A DNA stretch of 64,000 nt from an uncultured Verrucomicrobiales bacterium. GTDB taxonomy: Bacteria; Verrucomicrobiota; Verrucomicrobiia; Verrucomicrobiales; Akkermansiaceae. Where the stretch lies: assembly GCA_937928545.1 (NCBI GenBank), contig CALGJQ010000019.1, positions 1-64,000 on the forward strand, read 5' to 3'. How positions within the stretch are numbered: position 1 is the first letter of the stretch; the number at the start of each line of letters is the position of its first letter. Of the stretch, positions 45,421 to 53,167 are shown in pieces. A program made the position numbers and the translations under genes. The notes below the pieces were generated by a model. It made no database searches and was not told the DNA's origin. It saw only the letters and a list, made by a program, of their open reading frames with translations.

Positions 45421-46152
45421 TTATTTGGCGCGTTCATTTCCCCAGAGGAGAACATGGAGGCGGGGGGAGAAGCGGTAGGCGTGGTCGCGGCAGATGTCGG
45501 CGAGCCAGAGGGAGCGGGATTGGAGGGTGGCGGGATCGCGGCCTTCGGGCATGAGGTGGATGCGATTTGAGGGGAGTTTTAGCTCTGCTTGGAGTGCTTG
45601 GACTTCGTCGAGGTCGCTTTGGTTGCAGACTACGAATTTGAAGATGGCTTGGGGGAGGGAGGCGAGGTGCTGGAGGGCGGGGAGGTTGAGGCGGAGTTTT
45701 TCGTCGATGCGGGAGTTGGAGAGTTTTGGGGAGACGTTGAATTGGGTGATTCTCTCGGCGAGGGTTTCGGAGGGGATTTGGGTGCCGTTGGTTTCGATTT
45801 CGATGAAGGGGACTTGGGGGAGGAGTTGGAGGAGCTCGGTGAGTTCCTGCTGTTGGAGGAGGGGCTCGCCGCCTGTGAGGACGAGGCGGTCGCAGTTGTA
45901 GTGGGAGATGAGGGGGGCGATTTCGGTTGGGGTGAGCTCGGTGATTTGCTCGGCTTTGGAGAATTTAATGCCGTCTTGGTGCTCCCAGGGGGTCTTTTCC
46001 CAGTTCCAAGTGTAGGGGGTGTCGCACCAATGGCAGTGGAGGTTGCAGAGGGAGAGGCGGAGGAAGACGGCGGGGGAGCCGAGGGAGGGGCCTTCGCCTT
46101 GGAGGGTGTGGAAAATCTCGGGGGAGCCAGTGGAAAGGCGGGAGATTTTCAT
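45421..46152 (-). CDS. queE: 7-carboxy-7-deazaguanine synthase
   Basis: Radical SAM enzyme that makes the 7-deazaguanine ring for queuosine in tRNA or archaeosine-like DNA modifications. The cluster motif is CNLHCHWC (Cys36, Cys40, Cys43), with FHTLQGEG before it, TGGEPLLQ in the SAM site and FIEIETNGTQ after it. 243 residues fits the family. QueC and QueD are not in the window. It is the only gene between the PEP-CTERM gene and dapA, with the hairpin repeat upstream. Confidence 0.93.
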   Translation of the reverse strand: MKISRLSTGSPEIFHTLQGEGPSLGSPAVFLRLSLCNLHCHWCDTPYTWNWEKTPWEHQDGIKFSKAEQITELTPTEIAPLISHYNCDRLVLTGGEPLLQQQELTELLQLLPQVPFIEIETNGTQIPSETLAERITQFNVSPKLSNSRIDEKLRLNLPALQHLASLPQAIFKFVVCNQSDLDEVQALQAELKLPSNRIHLMPEGRDPATLQSRSLWLADICRDHAYRFSPRLHVLLWGNERAK

Positions 46153-46199
46153 GAGACTATTGGAATGAACAAATGGACAATTGCAGAATGAACAATTGG

Positions 46200-46241
46200 C
46201 TTGGTTGAGGGTAAGCGGGCAGGATGCCCGCTCTCCATATT
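46200..46241 (+). repeat. Dispersed hairpin repeat, copy 2
   Basis: CTTGGTTGAGG followed by GTAAGCGGGC-AGGAT-GCCCGCTCTCCATATT. The stem (46214-46220 with 46226-46232) and the 3' flank are identical to copy 1 at 98-128; only the loop differs. It touches the dapA stop codon and may also serve as its terminator. Confidence 0.8.
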
Positions 46242-47120
46242 TTATAAGAGGGCGTAGGTTTTTAGGAGGCTTTTGAGGGCTTCGGTTTTTTCGTCGGAGA
46301 GGTTGACGAGGGGGAGGCGGATTTCATCGGAGCAGTGACCTTGGAGGGCAACGGCGGATTTGATGGGGATGGGGTTGGTGTCGAGACCCATGAGTCCGGA
46401 GAGGAGGGGGTAGTAGCGTTTTTGGAGCTCGAGGGCTTCGGCGTATTCGCCTTCGAGGCAGCGGTTGACGAGGCTGACGAGGACTTCGGGGATGAGGTTG
46501 GCGGCTACGGAGACGAGTCCGACGGCTCCACATGACATGAAGGGGAGGGTGAGGGGGTCGTCGCCGGAGAGGATTTGGAAGTCTTCGGGAACCGCTTGGA
46601 CGAGTTGGTTGATACGATCGACGGAGCCACCGGCTTCTTTGTTGGCGATGATGTTATCGCAGTCGTTGGCGAGGCGGGCGCAGGTTTCGATCCCAATTTC
46701 GACGACGGAGCGTCCGGGAACGGAGTAGAGCATGATGGGAAGGCCGGTGTTGGCAGCGACAGTTTTGTAGTGCTGGTAGAGGCCTTCTTGGTTGGGCTTG
46801 TTGTAGTAAGGGCAGACTTGAAGGGAGGCATCGGCTCCGGCGGCTTCGGCTGCTTGGGTGAGGTGGATCGCTTCGACGGTGGAGTTTGCTCCGCTGCCGG
46901 CGAGGACAAGGGTGCGTTTGTCGGCGTATTCGACGGCAGCCTTGATGACTTCGAGGTGTTCGTCGGAGTTAAGAGTGGGAGATTCTCCGGTGGTTCCTAC
47001 GGGGACGATGCCGGTGATTCCGGCGGCGACTTGGCGATCGATGAGAGCTTTGAAAGCTTCGTGGTCGAGTGAGCCGTCGCGAAAAGGAGTGATGAGAGCG
47101 GTGAAAGTGCCTGCGAACAT
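46242..47120 (-). CDS. dapA: 4-hydroxy-tetrahydrodipicolinate synthase
   Basis: First committed step of lysine and diaminopimelate synthesis: condensation of pyruvate with aspartate semialdehyde. Schiff-base Lys161 (ANKEAGG) is at the same number as in E. coli; Thr43 and Thr44 (GTTGES) and Tyr132 (LYSVPGR) complete the catalytic triad. 292 residues. Asn precedes the active Lys (IIANKEA) where IKEA is more common; this should not affect activity. It is a single gene with the hairpin repeat at its 3' end. Confidence 0.95.
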   Translation of the reverse strand: MFAGTFTALITPFRDGSLDHEAFKALIDRQVAAGITGIVPVGTTGESPTLNSDEHLEVIKAAVEYADKRTLVLAGSGANSTVEAIHLTQAAEAAGADASLQVCPYYNKPNQEGLYQHYKTVAANTGLPIMLYSVPGRSVVEIGIETCARLANDCDNIIANKEAGGSVDRINQLVQAVPEDFQILSGDDPLTLPFMSCGAVGLVSVAANLIPEVLVSLVNRCLEGEYAEALELQKRYYPLLSGLMGLDTNPIPIKSAVALQGHCSDEIRLPLVNLSDEKTEALKSLLKTYALL

Positions 47121-47188
47121 GCGGGCCTTCTAGTGGGAAAAATGGCCTTTGGCTAGAGAAGGTCTTTGAAAAATGAGACTGCTCCGTT

Positions 47189-47506
47189 TTAGGAATACTT
47201 GAGGTCCTTGGTGGAGTCGGTCTCGTAGTCCATGTGGTAGCTGGAGGCGGTCATGCGATCGACGACGACTTTTTGGAACTTGAGATACATGGCATCGTCT
47301 TCATAGATGCGCTTTTTTTCGAGGGATTCAAATTCCAGTGAAATGTAAAAAGGCCACTCGGATTCAGGATCGGTTGAACGTCCGGTGCGGATGCTTTGAA
47401 CTTCGGGGACTTTGAGAAGAATGCTGCGCGAGGTGCGCATCATTTCGGCGACGCCGTCGTCGTCGACTTCGGGCTTAAGTTTAAAGAAGAGGAGGTGCTG
47501 GATCAT
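47189..47506 (-). CDS. Dabb-domain (stress-responsive A/B barrel) protein
   Basis: 105 residues with the Dabb pattern: MIQHLLFFKLKPEV at the start, a central YISLEFES strand and a final YHMDYET. These dimeric ferredoxin-like proteins have varied, mostly unknown roles. It lies 34 bases after nuoA on the same strand and may be co-transcribed with it. Nothing in the sequence gives a substrate. Confidence 0.85.
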   Translation of the reverse strand: MIQHLLFFKLKPEVDDDGVAEMMRTSRSILLKVPEVQSIRTGRSTDPESEWPFYISLEFESLEKKRIYEDDAMYLKFQKVVVDRMTASSYHMDYETDSTKDLKYS

Positions 47507-47540
47507 CCGGGGGTAGGGATAGGTCTCAGAAGAGGCGGGG

Positions 47541-47918
47541 CTAGGATTTCCAGTTTAAGGCGCCTTTTTTGAGAGCGTACACGTAAGCGATGGTCAGAAG
47601 TCCCGCGAAGCTGGCCATACTCCAGAGGACGATGGCGCTGCCGGGTTGGCGGATGAGATCTGCAAAGCTGACAGCCCAAGGATACATGAAGACGACCTCG
47701 ATATCAAAGATTACGAAGAGCATGGCGACGAGGTAGAATTTGACGCTGAAACGAGGAGCGCCTTCGCCGATTGGCAACATTCCGCACTCGTAAGGGGTTT
47801 CTTTGGTTTTGTTGTAGGCTCCTTTTTTGCCAAGGAGGACGCTGAGGCCGAGGGCTGCTCCAGCGAAGGCGAGAGCTGCGAGGGCTTGAAGGATAACGGG
47901 AAAGTAGTCGGTTAACAT
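47541..47918 (-). CDS. nuoA: NADH-quinone oxidoreductase subunit A
   Basis: Membrane subunit of respiratory complex I. Three membrane helices are visible (about 8-28, 65-85, 94-114) and the signature YECGMLPIG loop lies between the first two, followed by FSVKFYLVAMLFVIFDIEVVF. 125 residues is standard. nuoB would normally follow directly, but the next genes are a Dabb protein and dapA, so the rest of the complex is encoded elsewhere. Confidence 0.95.
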   Translation of the reverse strand: MLTDYFPVILQALAALAFAGAALGLSVLLGKKGAYNKTKETPYECGMLPIGEGAPRFSVKFYLVAMLFVIFDIEVVFMYPWAVSFADLIRQPGSAIVLWSMASFAGLLTIAYVYALKKGALNWKS

Positions 47919-47961
47919 GGCGAGAAGTTGTAGGGAAGAGAGGTGAAACGGGGAACTCTTG

Positions 47962-47995
47962 AAAAAAAGAGCCCGCGTCGATCTCGACGCGGGCT
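47962..47995 (-). terminator. Terminator after the small basic protein gene
   Basis: A perfect 12-bp stem AGCCCGCGTCGA/TCGACGCGGGCT is followed on the minus strand by a run of seven T. Confidence 0.9.
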
Positions 47996-48041
47996 ATTAA
48001 AAGATTCGTTGCCGGTAAAACCAGCACCAATTTTTGTGAAT

Positions 48042-48347
48042 TTACGCTTCTTGTTGAGCGATATTGTCACTGTGCGCTTCTTGAATGCGCTCGAGTCCAC
48101 GATATTCCTTGCCGTCTTTCTCGACAAGTCCGCGGGTTACCAGGTTTTGCAGTTTCTCATATGCACGGAGACGAAGCATTTCTTCGCCGCCACTGACTGC
48201 ATTGCGCTCTTTTAAGCGCTCGTAGACATCCTCGAAGAGCTCGTTGAAGCCAAAAAGCTTAGGATCTGAGCTAAGTACATTCACCAATTCATCGGTGACA
48301 TGGTCGGGAAGTCGACGGGAGAAACGTGTCCGTTTAGTAGTTGCCAT
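48042..48347 (-). CDS. Small basic, possibly DNA-binding protein
   Basis: Family not recognised. 101 residues, starting with a basic stretch (TTKRTRFSRRLP). A helical segment and then LRAYEKLQNLVTRGLVEKDGKEYRG look like the recognition helix and wing of a winged-helix fold, so a regulatory role is possible. It is a single gene with its own terminator, divergent from ruvA with 178 bases between them. The start ATG has no Shine-Dalgarno sequence. Confidence 0.65.
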   Translation of the reverse strand: MATTKRTRFSRRLPDHVTDELVNVLSSDPKLFGFNELFEDVYERLKERNAVSGGEEMLRLRAYEKLQNLVTRGLVEKDGKEYRGLERIQEAHSDNIAQQEA

Positions 48348-48525
48348 AACGGCGCGAAGCTAGCAGCAAATTGTCAAAAAAGCGACTGAAAACAGTAGAA
48401 ATAATACGAAATCGTAAAATATGGCAAGCAATTAAATTAACTTTTCTGAACAAGATTGAATGGGTCCATTGATCTTCCGGTGTTTGTGGCTTGTGGTATT
48501 TTCCTAACTCCTTAAGTTCTCTAAA

Positions 48526-49107
48526 ATGATTGCACGCTTAAAAGGAGAGATTTGGGAGGCCTTGCCGGGAAGAATCGTGGTGGGAGCGGGTGGAGTAGGG
48601 TATTTGGTGAACGTGCCTCTTTCAACCTATGATGAGCTGAATCCGGTGGAGGGGCAATCAATCGATCTCCGTATCTATCAGCATGTTAGGGAGAATTCGT
48701 TGACTCTTTATGGCTTTGGGAAGGATGAGGAAAAGGACATTTTTCTGCTTTTGATCGATCGAGTGAGTGGAATTGGACCCGCGACGGCTTTGGCGGTGTT
48801 GGGAGGTTTGCCTGTTGAGGGCTTTAAGCAGGCGGTAGTGAACGGAGATGCGGTGGGGATTTCAGGGGTGAAGGGGATTGGGAAGAAGACGGCGGAGCGG
48901 ATTATCTTAGAATTGAAGGATAAGGTGGGCGTTGCTGAGACTTGGGAGACGGGAGGAGACCGAACCGATGCGGCTCGCGATGCAGAGATGGGCTTGATGG
49001 CGCTAGGATTCAAGCAGGCTGAAGCGAGAAAGGCGGTTGATAAGGTTCTCAAGGATCATGCCGGTGCGGAAAGTGCGGAGATTATTCGATTGGGACTGCG
49101 TGGCTAG
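48526..49107 (+). CDS. ruvA: Holliday junction branch migration protein RuvA
   Basis: Junction-binding subunit of RuvABC. The OB-fold domain (1-62) begins MIARLKGEIWE; two helix-hairpin-helix motifs follow (VSGIGPATALAVL and VKGIGKKTAERIILEL); domain III (about 145-193), which binds RuvB, has MGLMALGFKQAEA. 193 residues is typical. ruvB and ruvC are not adjacent. It is one of few plus-strand genes in the right half. Confidence 0.96.
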   Translation: MIARLKGEIWEALPGRIVVGAGGVGYLVNVPLSTYDELNPVEGQSIDLRIYQHVRENSLTLYGFGKDEEKDIFLLLIDRVSGIGPATALAVLGGLPVEGFKQAVVNGDAVGISGVKGIGKKTAERIILELKDKVGVAETWETGGDRTDAARDAEMGLMALGFKQAEARKAVDKVLKDHAGAESAEIIRLGLRG

Positions 49108-49200
49108 TGCTCCGTTCGGCTTAAAATGACGAATGTCCTCTATCGATCTTCGAGATGGCTTTGTTGTCAGCCTTTCTGAGAATCTAGTCCCAGGCAGAGA

Positions 49201-49231
49201 AAAGCCCTGAGCGCGTGGGCACTCAGGGCTT
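49201..49231 (-). terminator. Terminator after the HTH protein gene
   Basis: AAGCCCTGAGT pairs with (G)CTCAGGGCTT on the minus strand around CCCACGC and is followed by TTTT. Confidence 0.75.
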
Positions 49232-49285
49232 AAGGTTGTAAGGGGGAATCAGCAGCTGATTCGGATTTCCTTTTGGGGGATTCTT

Positions 49286-49603
49286 TTAAAGCTTCTTGCG
49301 AAGCGTGTCGTACTCCTTGCGGAGACCGGAGAGTTCGGTTTCTCTCTGAGTGATCTCGTCGAGAAGATCGGCGAGTTGACGAAGGATCCCTGCGTGGTTA
49401 GGGGCTACTCTGGTTCCTGAAACGGAACTCATCGCGGCACCGCCTTGGCGGACCCAGTTGTGTATAGTGAGTTGAGTAATGCCGAACTCTTTGGAAGCGT
49501 TCGCGACTCCGCCGCGCCCGTGTTTCACGTTATAGTCATTTACCCAATTTAGAACCTCAGCTTTTTCTGCTGCGGTGTATCGTTTACCTTTCTTGCTGGC
49601 CAT
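49286..49603 (-). CDS. Transposase-derived helix-turn-helix protein
   Basis: 105 residues. KRYTAAEKAEVLNWVND, then GGVANASKEFGITQLTIHNW form an IS3 OrfA/HTH_Tnp_1-like DNA-binding domain; a Gly/Ser/Ala linker and a coiled coil (DEITQRETELSGLRKEYDTL) follow. No OrfB, terminal inverted repeats or target duplication are seen, and the gene has its own terminator, so it is probably a domesticated DNA-binding protein rather than an active IS. Similar stand-alone proteins are, to my knowledge, frequent in Verrucomicrobia. Confidence 0.75.
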   Translation of the reverse strand: MASKKGKRYTAAEKAEVLNWVNDYNVKHGRGGVANASKEFGITQLTIHNWVRQGGAAMSSVSGTRVAPNHAGILRQLADLLDEITQRETELSGLRKEYDTLRKKL

Positions 49604-49666
49604 GGAGAAAACTTAGGGCTGTGATATATGATCGATCAAGTGAAATATGTTAAATTTTACGATTTT

Positions 49667-50311
49667 TTACAGAGAGCCTGTTAAAGTCAGTGTTTCAGAG
49701 AGTTTTTTCACGCTATGCATGCAATTAGCTGCAACTTTTTCACGAGTAACATAGCCTAAGTACCCGATAAAGTGGTCGACAAGGGGGCTTGTTTCAAGAT
49801 CGCTCACGCCATCTCCGACCATGATGGTGAGGTCTGGAGAGAGTTCTGCTTTGATCTTGGCGATGATCTCAGGTTTTCCGCCATCGCGGGTGGTGGGGTA
49901 GTTTTCATCAAAGCCGCGATAGCTTCCATCTGCTTCAAAGTGGAGGGGGACTGCTTCGACTCTTTTGATTCCTAGCTCTAGGGCGAGGGCTTCGATGCAG
50001 GGGGCGAATCCGCCGGAGATGATGAGGCATTCCCAGCCGGTTTTTTGAAGGGAAGCGATGGTTTCACGAGCGGTGGGTTCGATTTGATCAAGATACATCT
50101 GTCCGATGTCTGCGCATTGCTGTCGGGTGGGCTTGATGAGGTCGAGGCGGCGGGCGAAGACTTCCTCGACGGGGACTTCGCCGTTCATGGCTTGGTTGGT
50201 GAGATTTTCGACTAGCTGGAAAATGTCATTTCCGGCTAAACGGGCTAATTCGTCGACTCCTTCGATGGCGGAAAGCGTTGAGTCACAGTCGAAAGCGATG
50301 ATTTTTTTCAT
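49667..50311 (-). CDS. serB: Phosphoserine phosphatase
   Basis: Last step of serine synthesis. A HAD-superfamily enzyme with nucleophile Asp8 and Asp10 in FDCDST, a four-helix cap (VEEVFARRLDLIKPT), IISGGF as motif II, the Lys in GGKPEII and MVGDGVSDLE as motif IV. DCDST instead of DxDGT is common in SerB. 214 residues. It begins 6 bases after the L,D-transpeptidase stop on the same strand, so the two are in one operon with the lipoprotein and bioB upstream. Confidence 0.92.
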   Translation of the reverse strand: MKKIIAFDCDSTLSAIEGVDELARLAGNDIFQLVENLTNQAMNGEVPVEEVFARRLDLIKPTRQQCADIGQMYLDQIEPTARETIASLQKTGWECLIISGGFAPCIEALALELGIKRVEAVPLHFEADGSYRGFDENYPTTRDGGKPEIIAKIKAELSPDLTIMVGDGVSDLETSPLVDHFIGYLGYVTREKVAANCMHSVKKLSETLTLTGSL

Positions 50312-50317
50312 AATTTT

Positions 50318-50779
50318 TCAAGAAATGCGGACAGGGGTGGAAATGGGAGTTAAGTCAAAAAGACTAAGCATATCCTTATTTTTAAGCCGGATGCAGCCAT
50401 GGGATGCGGGTTGTCCGATCATGTTTTCGGCGTGGGTGCCGTGAAAGTAGATATAGCGTTGGTAGGTGTTGGCGTTTTGCTCGTCGAGCCCCTCTAGCCA
50501 GAGGATGCGGGTGAGGATGGCGTCGTTGCTCTCTTCACCATTCCATACGGAGCGGGGGAGGCGGCCCTTAAAGCTGGTGCAGAGAGGGGCTCCTTCCCCG
50601 ATGCGTTCGCGAACGATGAAGTCACCGGTGGGGGTTTGGTAGGACCCTTCTTCGAAGCCCGGTCCGTTTGCGGCGGTTGAGACGGGGGCGGAGAAGATGC
50701 AATCTCCGTCTTTGAGGAGCTCGAGTTGTTGATGCTCGATGGAGACGTGAATTTGGAGAGCGGATGAGGGCACGGCCAT
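50318..50779 (-). CDS. L,D-transpeptidase (YkuD domain)
   Basis: 153 residues, almost a bare catalytic domain: IHVSIEHQQLELLKDG at the start, TPTGDFIV, YFHGTHAENMIGQPASHGCIRL with the catalytic Cys near residue 128, and a short tail. It makes 3-3 peptidoglycan cross-links or attaches proteins to the wall. No signal peptide is seen from ATG 50779, which begins 4 bases after the stop of the lipoprotein gene; the upstream in-frame stretch overlaps that gene and is not protein-like. How it reaches the periplasm is unclear. Confidence 0.88.
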   Translation of the reverse strand: MAVPSSALQIHVSIEHQQLELLKDGDCIFSAPVSTAANGPGFEEGSYQTPTGDFIVRERIGEGAPLCTSFKGRLPRSVWNGEESNDAILTRILWLEGLDEQNANTYQRYIYFHGTHAENMIGQPASHGCIRLKNKDMLSLFDLTPISTPVRIS

Positions 50780-50783
50780 CGCG

Positions 50784-51296
50784 CTATTTTTTTGCGGTCT
50801 TGGAGATCTGAAACGAGCCTTGGTTGGAAGGGTAGTCGGATTCGAATTCGCCTTCCATCGCAGTGAGTTCGGGATTGAGGTCGCCGAGGTAGGTGATGAT
50901 CTGTTTGCTGTTGGCAATGTTCCCTTTGAGCTTCATGGCGAAGCCGCCCTTTACGGGAGAGGTGAGGGGTGTTTGGGCATTGGAGCCGATCAGTTCACGG
51001 TTTTTGGAGATCATGGCTTCAAAGGTGCCATCCTTGACGTGCCCGGGTCGATAGAGACTGAGGGGGGAGTAGGAGATCTTGGCTTTGACTTTGAAAGGCT
51101 GGTCGATGGGCGGCTTTTTAGGAAAGGCAGCGGAGATTCGGCCATGAGCTGCGAGACGCTGTTCGCTTTTCCAAGTGCCGGTCCAGAGCGCTTCATTTTT
51201 TGCAATAGGGAGGTCGGAGCTGGAGGAACTCGAGGAGCAGGAGCTGGCGACGAGAGCCAGAAGGCTGGCGAAAGTGAGAGTGAGGAGGGATTTCAT
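50784..51296 (-). CDS. Lipoprotein of unknown function
   Basis: 170 residues with a lipoprotein signal (LVASSC, Cys20) and a Ser-rich linker right after it. The body is a small beta-rich domain with LWTGTWKS and GDLNPELTAMEGEF, resembling lipocalin-like or avidin-like beta strands only in general pattern. It lies 2 bases after bioB and 4 bases before the L,D-transpeptidase gene, so a cell-envelope role together with the transpeptidase is likely. Confidence 0.75.
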   Translation of the reverse strand: MKSLLTLTFASLLALVASSCSSSSSSSDLPIAKNEALWTGTWKSEQRLAAHGRISAAFPKKPPIDQPFKVKAKISYSPLSLYRPGHVKDGTFEAMISKNRELIGSNAQTPLTSPVKGGFAMKLKGNIANSKQIITYLGDLNPELTAMEGEFESDYPSNQGSFQISKTAKK

Positions 51297-51298
51297 GA

Positions 51299-52294
51299 TT
51301 AGGCAATTTGTGGTTCCAGAGGTTTGTCGTCGTTGGATGAGGGGGCATCCATGTTGCGGTTTGGTTTCTGGGGTTTCATGCCGAGTTTGTCGATGAGGGC
51401 GAGGTCCTTTTCGACGGCTGGGTTTTTGGCAGTGAGGAGTTTGTCACCGTAGAAGATGGAGTTGGCCCCGGCGAAAAAGCAGAGAGTCTGAGCTTCTTCG
51501 GAGAGGTTGGTGCGACCAGCGGAGAGGCGGACCTTTGCCTTTGGTGCGGCGATGCGGGTGATCGCGATGATGCGGACGACATCGAAGACATCGACTCCTT
51601 GTTCCTCAGCCATCGGGGTGCCGGGCATCGGCATGAGGGAGTTGATGGGGATGGACTCAGGCTGGGGGTTGAACTCGGAAATGACCTCGAGCATTTTGAG
51701 GCGGTCTTCGGTCGATTCACCGAGTCCAAGAATACCGCCGCAGCAGACGGACATGCCGGCGTCTTGGACGTTACGGATGGTGTTGAGTCGGTCTTCGAAA
51801 GTGTGGGTGGTGACAATGTTCGGGTAGTGTTCCGGAGAGGTGTCGATGTTGTGATTGTAGGCGGTGACGCCAGCTTCCTTGAGCTTTTCGGCTTCGTTTG
51901 GTCCGAGTTCACCGAGGGTGACGCAAACTTCCATGCCGAGTTTTGAGACGTCTTGGATGATGTCGAGGACTTGGTCGAAGCGTTTGGTGCCTTCGCGAAC
52001 TCCGCGCCAGGCGGCTCCCATGCAAAAGCGGGTGGAGCCACTTTCGCTGGCGGCTTTGGCGCGCTCCATGATGTCGCATTTTTCCATGAGGCGCTCGGCA
52101 TCGACTCCGCTGTTGTAGCGAGCGGATTGGGCGCAGTAGGAGCAATCTTCAGAGCAGCCGCCTGTCTTAATGGAGAGGAGGGTGCAGAGTTGGACTTCGG
52201 CGGCGGGCCAATGTTCCTCATGAACGCTGCGGGAGCGTTGGATGAGTTCGAAAAGGGGGAGTTGGTAGAGTGCGTTGAGTTCTTGGAACGTCAT
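51299..52294 (-). CDS. bioB: Biotin synthase
   Basis: Radical SAM enzyme that inserts sulfur into dethiobiotin. The SAM cluster motif is CSEDCSYC (Cys47, Cys51, Cys54); CMGAAWR, AYNHNIDTSPE, CCGGILGLGE and RLSAGR (Arg ligand of the second cluster) follow in order. 331 residues, ending in a Pro/Asp-rich tail. It is the first gene of the bioB-lipoprotein-transpeptidase-serB run. No other biotin genes are nearby. Confidence 0.96.
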   Translation of the reverse strand: MTFQELNALYQLPLFELIQRSRSVHEEHWPAAEVQLCTLLSIKTGGCSEDCSYCAQSARYNSGVDAERLMEKCDIMERAKAASESGSTRFCMGAAWRGVREGTKRFDQVLDIIQDVSKLGMEVCVTLGELGPNEAEKLKEAGVTAYNHNIDTSPEHYPNIVTTHTFEDRLNTIRNVQDAGMSVCCGGILGLGESTEDRLKMLEVISEFNPQPESIPINSLMPMPGTPMAEEQGVDVFDVVRIIAITRIAAPKAKVRLSAGRTNLSEEAQTLCFFAGANSIFYGDKLLTAKNPAVEKDLALIDKLGMKPQKPNRNMDAPSSNDDKPLEPQIA

Positions 52295-52312
52295 TTTTGT
52301 AGAGAGATGATT

Positions 52313-52984
52313 TTAGCGGACCCAGCTTCCGGAGACGGAGGGCATGCGGCCGAATGAGAGTTGGGCATAGTCGGTTTTGCCTTTAGCTCCGATGAGGGGG
52401 ATGCCGAGTTTGCGCTTCCAAACGGCGGACATGCTTTCGCCAGTGTGGCAGCCCCAAGATTGGCAGAGGGCATGTTTGTTGAAGGCACCGCGGCGGATTT
52501 TTCCGAGTTCGTTTTCGTGGATCCAGCATTGGGAGACGGCCATGACGTCGCTGCCGTAGTCGAGCATGAAGCAGAAGCGGTTTGAGTGGCCAAAGAAGTC
52601 GAAGGTGATGATGTCAGAGCGACCGTTGATGGCGGCGATGGCTTGGGGGCCGGTATTGATCCAGACGAGCTTAGCATTTCGCTTGGTGGCCTGCTCGGTG
52701 ATCCAAGTGGTGTAGGGTTTCGAGTCGTCTTTCCCGCGGACGTTGTAGCCCTTTTTATAAACGATCCAGGTGATTTTGGCGCTGGGGCCGTGGGCTTTGC
52801 GGAGTTCATCCATGCGCATGGTGGAGGCGCGGATAAAGTTAGCCCACCAACGGTCGTGGCGATCGCGCTCGACGCGGAGGTCTTCCCATGTGCGGGAGGC
52901 GGGGCCGCCGCAGAGAATGACGTGCTCTTTTGCAAGGAGCGGGGTTGCGAGGGAGACGATGAGAAGTAGGAGGAGGGACTTCAT
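52313..52984 (-). CDS. Exported protein, possibly caspase-like fold
   Basis: No clear family. 223 residues with a signal peptide (MKSLLLLLIVSLATPLLAK). ILCGGPASRTWEDLRVERD opens the mature part; DIITFDFFGHSNRF (about 125-138) and ALCQSWGCHTGES (about 171-183) recall the His and Cys strands of caspase/gingipain-type folds, but the exact dyad is not conserved well enough to claim protease activity. ATG 52984 gives the signal peptide. It lies 18 bases upstream of bioB. Confidence 0.6.
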   Translation of the reverse strand: MKSLLLLLIVSLATPLLAKEHVILCGGPASRTWEDLRVERDRHDRWWANFIRASTMRMDELRKAHGPSAKITWIVYKKGYNVRGKDDSKPYTTWITEQATKRNAKLVWINTGPQAIAAINGRSDIITFDFFGHSNRFCFMLDYGSDVMAVSQCWIHENELGKIRRGAFNKHALCQSWGCHTGESMSAVWKRKLGIPLIGAKGKTDYAQLSFGRMPSVSGSWVR

Positions 52985-53105
52985 AGAGAAAGTTTGGTCG
53001 AGGGGTCTCGCAATATCAAGGACGGAGGAAGGGAGATGACAAAAAGGATTCTGGGTCATTGATGGGATCGTTTGGAGAATGAGGGTGGTGGTGGCTGAGG
53101 TTCTT

Positions 53106-53143
53106 AAAAAAAGGCCCCGCCACCCATGACGGGCGACGGGGCA
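53106..53143 (-). terminator. Terminator after the second PEP-CTERM gene
   Basis: A 12-bp stem GCCCCGTCGCCC/GGGTGGCGGGGC (two G-T pairs) is followed on the minus strand by seven T. Confidence 0.9.
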
Positions 53144-53167
53144 TTCTGGTTCAGGGTGATCGGTGGA

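Noticed and set aside
49286..49603. Active IS3 element
   Set aside because: No orfB, no terminal inverted repeats and a gene-specific terminator.
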